Below are positions 20,358 through 28,758 of a DNA stretch of 36,165 bases, piece after piece. Numbering within the stretch: the stretch's first letter is position 1; each line of letters opens with the position of its first letter. This stretch comes from an uncultured Pseudomonadales bacterium (GTDB lineage Bacteria > Pseudomonadota > Gammaproteobacteria > Pseudomonadales > Porticoccaceae). Position numbers and translations under genes: made by a program. The DNA lies in contig CALKMW010000079.1 of the NCBI GenBank assembly GCA_938092205.1, forward strand, positions 1 through 36,165, given 5' to 3'. The notes under the pieces are model-generated. The model did not search any database, was not told the origin of the DNA, and saw only the letters and a list, made by a program, of their open reading frames with translations.

Positions 20358-21917
20358 ATGGCGCCAAACAATCACTTAACCAACAGCAGCTGGAAGCAAA
20401 GCCTAAGGGCTATGGCTCACCCTAGAGTTATTACCATGCTGCTATTAGGCGTTTCAGCTGGAATCCCCTTACTGCTTATCTTTTCATCCCTAAGCCTATG
20501 GCTACGCGAGGCTGGCGTAGACCGTTCGGCAGTCACCTATTTTAGCTGGGCGGCACTGGGTTACTCGTTTAAGTTTGTCTGGGCGCCATTGGTAAATAGC
20601 CTAGAAATCCCCTACTTTACTCGAAAGCTTGGGCGAAGACGCTCTTGGTTATTACTATCTCAATTAATGATTATGCTGGCTATCAGCTTGATGGCATTAG
20701 TGGATCCGGCCACTGATCAGTTAACCGCTATGGCGTTAGCCGCGGTTTTACTGGGCTTTTCTGCTGCCACTCAAGATATTGTTATTGACGCTTACCGTAT
20801 AGAATCGGCGGATCAGCAATATCAGGCACTCATGTCATCTGGCTATATTGCAGGCTACCGCATCGGTATGCTGATTGCTGGAGCTGGGGCTTTATATTTA
20901 GCCAGCTTTTTGGGCTCTACCGGCGATCAATATAATTACCAAGCATGGCAATCGACCTATCTTTTTATGGCACTTACTATGCTCGCGGGTGTTTTTACTA
21001 CGCTATGTATTTCTGAACCCAATATTGAACAAAGAGGCGGTACTTTAAGCTCTAGCGACAACAGCCTGAGATTTTTTATATTATTTACCCTTGCTGTGGT
21101 TGGCTTTATTGGATGCTATTTTTTCAGCGCTCAATTAGCCATGCATACAAAAGAACAACTTGGTCAACTATTATCCAACGGCTATCTCGCATCGACAGTG
21201 GTCGAATTAATACGCCTTATTTTGGCAACAACTGTTGCTATATTCATTGCTAAGCTACTCATTATGATTGGCATGGTAGAACAGCGCCAAGTTAATCAAG
21301 CCTATGTAACACCGGTCAAAGAGTTCTTTGATCGCTATGGGCTTTCACTGGCCTTAACTATGCTAGCTTTAATTGGCCTTTACAGAGTTTCGGATATTGT
21401 TTTGGGGGTTATTTCCAATGTTTTCTATCAGGATCTAGGCTTTAGTAAAAACACTATTGCCAGTGTAGTGAAAAGCTTCGGCTTAGGTATGTCTATTGTC
21501 GGTGGCTTTATTGGCGGGATTTTAGCATTGCGCTACGGCATCATGCGGATCTTATTTGCCGGCGCAGTTTTATCCGCATTAACCAATATATTATTTATAG
21601 CCTTAGCCAAGGCGGGACAGGATATAGGTTTGTTATATTGGGTCATTGCTGCTGATAACTTGTCAGCCGGTTTAGCCAGCGCAGCCTTTGTTGCCTTTTT
21701 ATCGAGCCTAACCAATATTTCCTTTACCGCCATGCAGTATGCAATTTTTAGCTCAATTATGACCCTATTGCCAAAAGTATTGGGCGGTTACTCTGGCTCT
21801 ATTGTTGAAGGTATTGGCTATGAATCATTCTTTTTAATCACAGCCCTAATGGGTCTGCCGGTGCTCTTTTTAATTGTCTGGGTCAACCATCTATTAGGCC
21901 CAAAAAAGGCTAGCTAG
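20358..21917 (+). CDS. ampG: AmpG-type muropeptide MFS permease
   Basis: PRVITMLLLGVSAGIPLLLIFSSLSLWLREAGVDRSAVTYFSWAALGYSFKFVWAPLVN, GFSAATQDIVIDAYRIE. Confidence 0.93.
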   Translation: MAPNNHLTNSSWKQSLRAMAHPRVITMLLLGVSAGIPLLLIFSSLSLWLREAGVDRSAVTYFSWAALGYSFKFVWAPLVNSLEIPYFTRKLGRRRSWLLLSQLMIMLAISLMALVDPATDQLTAMALAAVLLGFSAATQDIVIDAYRIESADQQYQALMSSGYIAGYRIGMLIAGAGALYLASFLGSTGDQYNYQAWQSTYLFMALTMLAGVFTTLCISEPNIEQRGGTLSSSDNSLRFFILFTLAVVGFIGCYFFSAQLAMHTKEQLGQLLSNGYLASTVVELIRLILATTVAIFIAKLLIMIGMVEQRQVNQAYVTPVKEFFDRYGLSLALTMLALIGLYRVSDIVLGVISNVFYQDLGFSKNTIASVVKSFGLGMSIVGGFIGGILALRYGIMRILFAGAVLSALTNILFIALAKAGQDIGLLYWVIAADNLSAGLASAAFVAFLSSLTNISFTAMQYAIFSSIMTLLPKVLGGYSGSIVEGIGYESFFLITALMGLPVLFLIVWVNHLLGPKKAS

Positions 21918-22459
21918 CCTTTAAGCAATAACCTATATCTATCCCAGTCAAAAGCTTCGCCCGGGTCAGTTTTACGCCCTGGCGCGATATCACTGTGCCC
22001 GACTATATTATCCTGGCTAATCAGTGGATATTGGCTGAGAATTTGCTGGGTCACGGCGGCAAGCACTGAGTATTGAATATCGCTAAAGGGAATATGGTCC
22101 GCTCCCTCTAACTCGATACCAATGGAAAAATCATTACAGCGTTGTCGACCCTGAAATTCTGATACTCCTGCATGCCAGGCTCTTTTATTGAAAGGAACAA
22201 ACTGAGTAATATTGCCCTCACGATCAATTAACAAATGGGAGGAAACCTCTAGTTTGTAAATATCACGAAAATAAGGGTGTTCTTGTGGGTTTAAGCTATT
22301 TGAAAATAATTGCTCAATATAGGGGCCGCCAAACTGTTCTGGTGGCAAACTAATATTATGAATCACCAAAAGACTAATATCATTTTCATCAGGCCGTAAA
22401 TCGGCATTTGGCGATTCAATTTTTTTTGCTGTGTTTAGCCAGCCCTTTGCTATACGCAT
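21914..22459 (-). CDS. ampD: 1,6-anhydro-N-acetylmuramyl-L-alanine amidase AmpD
   Basis: DISLLVIHNISLPPEQFGG, SSHLLIDREGNITQFVPFNKRAWHAGVS, GHSDIAPGRKTDPGEAFDW; ATG at 22459 preferred over the TTG at 22486. Confidence 0.94.
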   Translation of the reverse strand: MRIAKGWLNTAKKIESPNADLRPDENDISLLVIHNISLPPEQFGGPYIEQLFSNSLNPQEHPYFRDIYKLEVSSHLLIDREGNITQFVPFNKRAWHAGVSEFQGRQRCNDFSIGIELEGADHIPFSDIQYSVLAAVTQQILSQYPLISQDNIVGHSDIAPGRKTDPGEAFDWDRYRLLLKG

Positions 22460-22610
22460 TTTTAATCCAAGAGTTTTAGCGGTCAATTCACCTGTTGCTT
22501 ATTGATTATAATAGCTATTTACTTCGCTCAATACGAGGGCATTTGTTGTGTGCAAAATGCTATACTCACACCCTAACTAAATAGCCCAGAACAAAGGTTA
22601 TAATTTCCCT

Positions 22611-23456
22611 ATGAATCGCACATCAAAAGTGATTACTGAAGATATTGCCCTATCAGTTGCTCGAGTACTCGAAGAAGATATTGGCTGTGGCGATATTAGC
22701 GCACAGCTCATCGCGGCTGATACCCTAGCAACAGGGACTGTTATATCCCGAGAAAAAGCCGTGATCTGTGGGCGACCCTGGGTTGATGAGGTCTTTAACC
22801 AGCTAGATCCATCCATTAATATCGACTGGCATATTTCTGAAGGCGATTTGGTGTCTGAAAACCAGACATTATTTTCCATTTCTGGCAATGCTAGAGTACT
22901 GTTAAGTGGTGAACGCTGTGCTTTAAATTTTTTACAAACCCTTTCCGGTACAGCAACCACTGCCAGACAATATGCAGATTTAGCCACTGATTCGAAAATT
23001 AGAATACTGGATACTAGAAAAACTATACCCGGCTTGAGATTGGCGCAAAAATATGCGGTAGCCATAGGCGGTTGCAGTAATCATCGCATAGGTCTATACG
23101 ATGCTTTTTTGATTAAAGAAAATCACATTATTGCCTGCGGCGGAATTACTCAGGCAGTTAAAAAAGCCAAGGAAATTGCGCCACAAAAAGAAATTGAAGT
23201 TGAAGTTGAGAGTCTTACAGAACTCCAGCAAGCAGTCGATGCCGGAGCTCACAGAGTCATGCTAGACAATTTTACTCGCGATCAAATACTAGCAATTGAA
23301 AACATTGAAATAGGCAATACCAAAATAGAGGTGTCTGGCAATATTAACGAACATAGCTTGTCCCAGTATCTTGATACGACTGTAGATTTTATTTCCTCTG
23401 GCAGTCTTACCAAGCATGTCCAAGCAATTGATCTATCTATGCGCCTATCACTTTGA
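22611..23456 (+). CDS. nadC: Nicotinate-nucleotide pyrophosphorylase (carboxylating)
   Basis: LEEDIGCGDISAQLI, GERCALNFLQTLSGTAT, ILDTRKTIPGLRLAQKYAVAIGGCSNHRIGLYDAFLIKENHI. Confidence 0.97.
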   Translation: MNRTSKVITEDIALSVARVLEEDIGCGDISAQLIAADTLATGTVISREKAVICGRPWVDEVFNQLDPSINIDWHISEGDLVSENQTLFSISGNARVLLSGERCALNFLQTLSGTATTARQYADLATDSKIRILDTRKTIPGLRLAQKYAVAIGGCSNHRIGLYDAFLIKENHIIACGGITQAVKKAKEIAPQKEIEVEVESLTELQQAVDAGAHRVMLDNFTRDQILAIENIEIGNTKIEVSGNINEHSLSQYLDTTVDFISSGSLTKHVQAIDLSMRLSL

Positions 23457-23479
23457 TCGGGCCATTAGCATAGTCTTTG

Positions 23480-23941
23480 TTAGCACAGCTCTGATTTAGA
23501 GCATACACCCTTATCCCACTCGACCCTTCCTCCGGCCATCAATGTCGCTGTTAAGGTGTACGTTTGATTCGCATTTTCTGAGTCGATAGGTGCTGAAGCA
23601 ATAATTTTCACCTGATCTCCTTCGCTGGCACTCTTAACATCAATAGCCTTAAAAATATCGCTTACTAACTCAACTCCGACAACGCCTTTAGCGGATTTTT
23701 TTATGGCTGGAATGCCATAACTTTTATGCTGGCAGTTTTTAACCTTTGCAAGCCCTAACATCTGCGCACAAACTTCAAAACTGACTTTAACCGCCCCCAC
23801 TGCCATTTTGGTTTCAATAAATTCTGCTCTTAAAATAAAGTTTCTATAGCTAGGCAATGCAACTAGCGCCAATAAACTAATAATGCCAATAACTACCATC
23901 AACTCAACCAAAGAAAATCCCTTTCCAAAAATTTTTACCAT
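23480..23941 (-). CDS. pilA: Type IV pilin / pilin-like protein
   Basis: Prepilin motif GKG|FSLVELMVVIGIISLLALVALPSY with E5; C-terminal CSKSELC. Confidence 0.88.
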   Translation of the reverse strand: MVKIFGKGFSLVELMVVIGIISLLALVALPSYRNFILRAEFIETKMAVGAVKVSFEVCAQMLGLAKVKNCQHKSYGIPAIKKSAKGVVGVELVSDIFKAIDVKSASEGDQVKIIASAPIDSENANQTYTLTATLMAGGRVEWDKGVCSKSELC

Positions 23942-24049
23942 CCATGTACTCCCAATTATTCCGATGCTAATAGGTCATGCATTTTTTTCATCCATTTTAT
24001 TCAATTGTAGATCAGTATTTTTAGAGGGGTTTTATATTTTTGCTGTTTT

Positions 24050-24063
24050 GTGAACCAGTTCAC
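24050..24063. repeat. Perfect inverted repeat GTGAAC-CA-GTTCAC (candidate operator)
   Basis: Read directly in the pilA/pilC divergent region. Confidence 0.6.
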
Positions 24064-24109
24064 TGAAAAAGTTTTTTATGCTTAATATTCTGTTGTTTTC
24101 AACTGGCTA

Positions 24110-24129
24110 GATAAAATAGCTATTTTATC
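24110..24129. repeat. Perfect 20-bp palindrome GATAAAATAGCTATTTTATC (candidate operator)
   Basis: Self-complementary over 20 nt with no spacer; abuts the pilC SD. Confidence 0.75.
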
Positions 24130-24140
24130 GAGGGTGTAAC

Positions 24141-25352
24141 ATGCCTTTATCTAATAACAACCTATTTTTATATCGTGGTAAAAATAGACAGGGGCAGTAT
24201 ATTGAAGGTCGGCTAAAGGCCGAAAATAGCCAATGGGCAAGGCATAAATTAAGAAAAAAAGGCATTAAAGTTCAATCGCTAAAAAAATGCTGGAATCTTC
24301 CCTTTAGCCGGCATCAATCGATTAAACCTTCTGATATATCAAAACTCACAAGACAGCTAGCGGTGTTACTCAGAGCTGGAATTCCCATTCGAAAAAGCTT
24401 CGACATCCTTGCCAATAGTTATGAAAAAGCGGCGATTAAGCACATGATTCGCGATATTAACCATGATATTTTTTTAGGCGACAGCTTGGCAAAATCACTG
24501 AGTAATTATCCACTGCAATTTAATGACATTTTCTGCAATATGATCAAAATTGGCGAAAGCTCTGGCACCTTAACTCCTATATTGGAACGCTTGGCCCTGT
24601 TTCAAGAAAAATCTGAATATCTCAGCAAGCGGGTTAAAAAAGCACTGACTTATCCAGCAATAGTTTTCATTATCGCAATGCTGGTTGCTTCGATTATGTT
24701 GACTAAGGTGATACCAAGTTTTGCTGAAGCCTACTCTGGATTTAATTCTGATTTACCCTATTTTACTCAACTTGTTATCAGCATCTCTGAAACCTTCAAT
24801 CAACTATGGCCCTATATATTTGTTGGTTTTATTGTTTTTTATATCACTCTTTACGCAATGATCAAAAAGTTTACACAGACAAAAGCACTTATCCATAAGC
24901 ATGTTCTCAAACTGCCCTTTGTCGGAAATATTTTACTAAGGGTCATACTGGGTAGATTTACCCATATCCTCGCCACTACGATCAATGCTGGCGTACCTAT
25001 ACTTGACGCATTGAAAGCATCGGCATCTGCTATGGATAACCTGTATATCAAACAATCTATTAATTGCGTGAGAGAGGATATTATTGGCGGTCTTTCATTG
25101 CATAGGGCATTGGCAAAGCAGCCGGTATTTCCAATAACATTACGACAGATGGTTGATGTTGGCGAAGAATCCGGATCTTTAGCACCCATTCTAGAAAAAG
25201 CCTCACAAATATATGAGCGAGATATTTCACTGTTGCTGGATACTATAATTCCACTTATCGAGCCTGTTATGATGATTACCCTAGGATTACTGGTTGGCAG
25301 TTTGTTAGTCGCCATGTATTTACCAGTTTTTCAGCTAGGGCATATAGTCTAA
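24141..25352 (+). CDS. pilC: Type IV pilus/type II secretion inner-membrane platform protein PilC
   Basis: Two T2SSF domains: LTRQLAVLLRAGIPI..., IGESSGTLTPILERLA, LGRFTHILATTINAGVPILDAL, VDVGEESGSLAPILEKAS. Confidence 0.94.
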   Translation: MPLSNNNLFLYRGKNRQGQYIEGRLKAENSQWARHKLRKKGIKVQSLKKCWNLPFSRHQSIKPSDISKLTRQLAVLLRAGIPIRKSFDILANSYEKAAIKHMIRDINHDIFLGDSLAKSLSNYPLQFNDIFCNMIKIGESSGTLTPILERLALFQEKSEYLSKRVKKALTYPAIVFIIAMLVASIMLTKVIPSFAEAYSGFNSDLPYFTQLVISISETFNQLWPYIFVGFIVFYITLYAMIKKFTQTKALIHKHVLKLPFVGNILLRVILGRFTHILATTINAGVPILDALKASASAMDNLYIKQSINCVREDIIGGLSLHRALAKQPVFPITLRQMVDVGEESGSLAPILEKASQIYERDISLLLDTIIPLIEPVMMITLGLLVGSLLVAMYLPVFQLGHIV

Positions 25353-25419
25353 TATAGCAAGATATTAGACTAAGATTTTGTCTTACCGCTAAAACAACAA
25401 TGAAAAATATAAGGGATAA

Positions 25420-26280
25420 TTGATGATACTGGATACAGTTTTCTCACCTACACTGCTAGCCATGATAGGCCTGCTGCTGGGCGCTATTATTGGTAGTTTT
25501 CTAAATGTAGTTATTTATCGCCTGCCCCTTATTTTGCGCTCTGAGTGGAATAATGAAGCAAAACTATTTTTGGGTATGGCACCTGATACTACAAATAGTT
25601 TATCGCTGTCGACCCCGAGATCGCGCTGCCCTGACTGCGGTACTCAACTAAAGGCAATACACAATATTCCCGTTTTAAGTTACTGCTTTCTGCGTGGTCG
25701 CTGCAGCAATTGCAATAGTTTAATCTCGATTCAGTACCCGCTAATTGAATTACTGTCAGCATTTTTAACTGCCTATATACTGATTTCCTATGGACTATCA
25801 GATAAGGCGCTATTTTGCCTTATTTTCACTTATAGCCTTATCGCATTAGCCGTTATTGATATGCGTGAACAAATTTTGCCCGATCAGATCACACTGCCAC
25901 TTTTATGGCTTGGTTTGATATTAAGCTTAGCGGGGTATTGGACAAACTCATTCGATGCCATTATCGGCGCTAGCATAGGCTATATGTCTCTCTGGTCGGT
26001 TATGAAAATTTTCAAACTCATCACCGGTAAAGAGGGTATGGGTTATGGCGATTTTAAACTAAATGCCGCTATTGGTGCTTGGCTTGGTTGGCAAATGGTG
26101 CCAACGGTTATTTTATTATCTTCATTTTTAGGCGCAGTTATTGGGCTTTTTGCTATTGTCTTTTTAGGCCATGACCGTCGCAGCCCTTTCGCATTTGGTC
26201 CTTATCTCTGTCTAGCAGGCTGGGTTGCTATGCAATGGGGAGACCAGCTTGGCTATCTATTTAGCTATCTTTCTGTCTAA
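25420..26280 (+). CDS. pilD: Prepilin leader peptidase/N-methyltransferase PilD
   Basis: GAIIGSFLNVVIYRLP, CPDCG...CSNC zinc motif, GMGYGDFKLNAAIGAWLGW. Confidence 0.96.
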   Translation: MMILDTVFSPTLLAMIGLLLGAIIGSFLNVVIYRLPLILRSEWNNEAKLFLGMAPDTTNSLSLSTPRSRCPDCGTQLKAIHNIPVLSYCFLRGRCSNCNSLISIQYPLIELLSAFLTAYILISYGLSDKALFCLIFTYSLIALAVIDMREQILPDQITLPLLWLGLILSLAGYWTNSFDAIIGASIGYMSLWSVMKIFKLITGKEGMGYGDFKLNAAIGAWLGWQMVPTVILLSSFLGAVIGLFAIVFLGHDRRSPFAFGPYLCLAGWVAMQWGDQLGYLFSYLSV

Positions 26281-26302
26281 TGTGAGCTGAGCCAATTATA
26301 TT

Positions 26303-26914
26303 ATGAATAAAAACTATCTTGTGGGCTTAACCGGCGGTATTGGCAGTGGTAAAAGTACCATTGCCCAAGTTTTTAAACGGTTGGGAGTAAAAGTTGTAGA
26401 TGCAGATCAGGCCTCCCGTGCTGTGGTAGAGCCTGGATCTGAAGCATTGAAGACCATTATTAATCACTTTAATGATGAAACATTATTGGTTGATGGCCAA
26501 CTCAATCGTAAAGCCTTAAGAGACATTATCTTTAAGAACCCAGAGCATAAAGCCTGGCTTGAAAGTTTACTTCATCCTCTTATAAATGAATGGATTTCGA
26601 TGCAACTTGAACAGCCAACCCAAAGCCCCTACGTGATTTTAGAATCACCGCTGTTATTTGAAACCAATCAATACCAAATGATTAACACATCTTTACTTAT
26701 TGATGTATCGCCAGAGCTACAAATAGAGCGAGCATGCCAGCGAGATAAGGCAACCAGCGCGCAAATACAGGCTATAATCAACTCCCAAATGAGTCGCGAA
26801 CAAAAAAACGCGCTAGCGGACTTTATTTTTGATAATTCTGTTGCGATTGAAACTATTGAAAAAAGCGTTGAAGACTTACATAAGAAATTTGAAGCCTTAG
26901 CGCAATCAGCATAA
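26303..26914 (+). CDS. coaE: Dephospho-CoA kinase
   Basis: VGLTGGIGSGKSTIAQVFKRLGVKVVDADQASRAVVEPG. Confidence 0.97.
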   Translation: MNKNYLVGLTGGIGSGKSTIAQVFKRLGVKVVDADQASRAVVEPGSEALKTIINHFNDETLLVDGQLNRKALRDIIFKNPEHKAWLESLLHPLINEWISMQLEQPTQSPYVILESPLLFETNQYQMINTSLLIDVSPELQIERACQRDKATSAQIQAIINSQMSREQKNALADFIFDNSVAIETIEKSVEDLHKKFEALAQSA

Positions 26915-26932
26915 ATATTTTAGGATTTTGTA

Positions 26933-27121
26933 ATGAAAAAGCCGACTGTTGTTAACTGTCCTACCTGTGAAACCAAAGTTGAATGGACCGAGGCTTTTCC
27001 TTATAGGCCTTTCTGTACCGACCGATGCAAACAAATTGATTTTGGTGATTGGGCAACCGAGCGCTTTAGCATTGCAGGCGAACCCTGCTTAGATCCTGAG
27101 AAACTTGGTGAAGACGCTTAA
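26933..27121 (+). CDS. yacG: DNA gyrase inhibitor YacG (zinc-binding)
   Basis: VNCPTCETKVEWTEAFPYRPFCTDRCKQIDFGDWATERFSI. Confidence 0.95.
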   Translation: MKKPTVVNCPTCETKVEWTEAFPYRPFCTDRCKQIDFGDWATERFSIAGEPCLDPEKLGEDA

Positions 27122-27585
27122 TTTTGCAACGACTTGAGCTTAGCTAGTATAGCCTGATTGGCCTGCGGGAATTTATACTCGCTGTCTGGACTGTAAAGCT
27201 CTGGTATATCTACCCATTGAATTTGCTGACCCTCTGCGCCCTGTGCATCACCTGAAAATTGCGTCACAGTCCAAATATCAAGAAAAACTTGTTTATCTGC
27301 ATACTTATAATGAACCTTCATTAATGGCTGTGCTTGGATAACAGTTATATTTAGCTCTTCAAAAAGTTCTCGCTTTAGCGCCTGATCAACGCTTTCACCG
27401 GCGCTCACTTTTCCACCCGGGAATTCCCATAACCCGCCCTGATGCAAATGCTGCGGTCGTTTAGCAATAAGAATTTGATGTGCTTGGCTATCAAAGATAA
27501 CCCCCACTGCTACATGAACAGCATCAGCGGGGATAGTTTGTTGGTTTTTAGGTTCTATATTCGGCATTAATTCGAACATACTCAT
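27118..27585 (-). CDS. mutT: MutT-type NUDIX hydrolase (8-oxo-dGTP diphosphatase)
   Basis: Nudix box GGKVSAGESVDQALKRELFEELNI; VAVGVIFDSQAHQILIAKRPQHLHQGGLWEFPGGK. Confidence 0.93.
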   Translation of the reverse strand: MSMFELMPNIEPKNQQTIPADAVHVAVGVIFDSQAHQILIAKRPQHLHQGGLWEFPGGKVSAGESVDQALKRELFEELNITVIQAQPLMKVHYKYADKQVFLDIWTVTQFSGDAQGAEGQQIQWVDIPELYSPDSEYKFPQANQAILAKLKSLQN

Positions 27586-28756
27586 AACTGAGATCGGTAG
27601 TCCATAATGTCTCTGTCACCTGCCCGCGATGTAATTGAATAGTTATTTCAATATCTTCCGCTTGCATGGCCGCCTGACCCTGCTCCTCAGTATAGGATGC
27701 CGCTCTACCACCCTTGTCAGCAATAAGTACTGAATTTAGACTGATCTGTATTTTAGTGACATCTAGATCACTAACATCCGCGCGCCCAACGGCGGCTAAA
27801 ATTCTTCCCCAATTTGGGTCTGAGGCGGTCAGTGCTGTCTTAACCAGGGGCGATTCTGCCACCGCGTAGGCAACTGCCAGTGCTTCTTTAACTGTCTCTG
27901 CACCCTCAACGTTAACCGTGACAAATTTACTAGCACCTTCACCATCGCGAATAATCGACTGAGCTAACTGGACAAAGATATTCGTTAACCCTGTCAAAAA
28001 CTGATCGAAATTAGCCTCATCAATTTCAACCCCACTAGCGCCTGTAGCTAACAACATAACAGCATCATTGGTGGAGGTATCGCCATCGACAGTGATGCGA
28101 TTAAAGGATTTACCATTGGCTTTTCGTAGGGCCGCATGCAATAGCTCTTCATCAATCGCAGCATCTGTGGCGACAAAACCCAACATGGTTGCCATGTTCG
28201 GTTTAATCATCCCTGAGCCTTTGCAGATACCGGTAATAGTCACAGGGGAACCATTAATATCACATTGAAGTGAGGCGCCTTTAGGACGAGTATCTGTGGT
28301 TAAAATACCCTCAGCCGCATCTTGCCAGCCATTGATTGAAAGGTTTTTTTTGGCTGCGGCAACAGCGCTACAAATAATGTCAACCGGCAAGGGCTCACCA
28401 ATCACTCCAGTAGAAAAAGGCAATACTTGTAGGCTTTCTATATTTGCCGCCTCTGCAACTGCGTGACAGCAACTTAGGCTGTCTGCTATACCCTGCTCAC
28501 CAGTACCTGCATTGGCATTACCGGTATTAACCAACAAATAACTGGGTGTTGTTTGCTGTAAATGCTGCTTGGCAATAATTACTGGTGCGGCGCAGAAACG
28601 ATTTTGCGTGAATACTGCTGCCGCAGTACTGCCATCAGCTATTTTCATCAATACCAGATCTTTGCGCCCAGCCACTTTTATTCCGGCAGAGGTGGTTCCC
28701 AATTGAAAACCTTCAACTGGATGCATGGTTGGAAATTTATCGCTACCTGTCGCCAT
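27548..28756 (-). CDS. argJ: Bifunctional glutamate N-acetyltransferase/amino-acid acetyltransferase ArgJ
   Basis: GICKGSGMIKPNMATMLGFVATD autoprocessing motif; SDPNWGRILAAVGRAD; ending in YVRINAEYRT. Confidence 0.97.
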   Translation of the reverse strand: MATGSDKFPTMHPVEGFQLGTTSAGIKVAGRKDLVLMKIADGSTAAAVFTQNRFCAAPVIIAKQHLQQTTPSYLLVNTGNANAGTGEQGIADSLSCCHAVAEAANIESLQVLPFSTGVIGEPLPVDIICSAVAAAKKNLSINGWQDAAEGILTTDTRPKGASLQCDINGSPVTITGICKGSGMIKPNMATMLGFVATDAAIDEELLHAALRKANGKSFNRITVDGDTSTNDAVMLLATGASGVEIDEANFDQFLTGLTNIFVQLAQSIIRDGEGASKFVTVNVEGAETVKEALAVAYAVAESPLVKTALTASDPNWGRILAAVGRADVSDLDVTKIQISLNSVLIADKGGRAASYTEEQGQAAMQAEDIEITIQLHRGQVTETLWTTDLSYEYVRINAEYRT

Positions 28757-28758
28757 GA

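Noticed and set aside
24030-24063. Sigma-54-like sequence (TGGTTCACAAAACAGC) upstream of pilA, as in Pseudomonas pilA
   Set aside because: GG to GC spacing is 11, not 10, and the -24 box lacks GGCAC; not a credible RpoN site.
24851-25315. 154-aa minus-strand ORF within pilC
   Set aside because: Antisense to well-supported pilC and lacks recognisable motifs.
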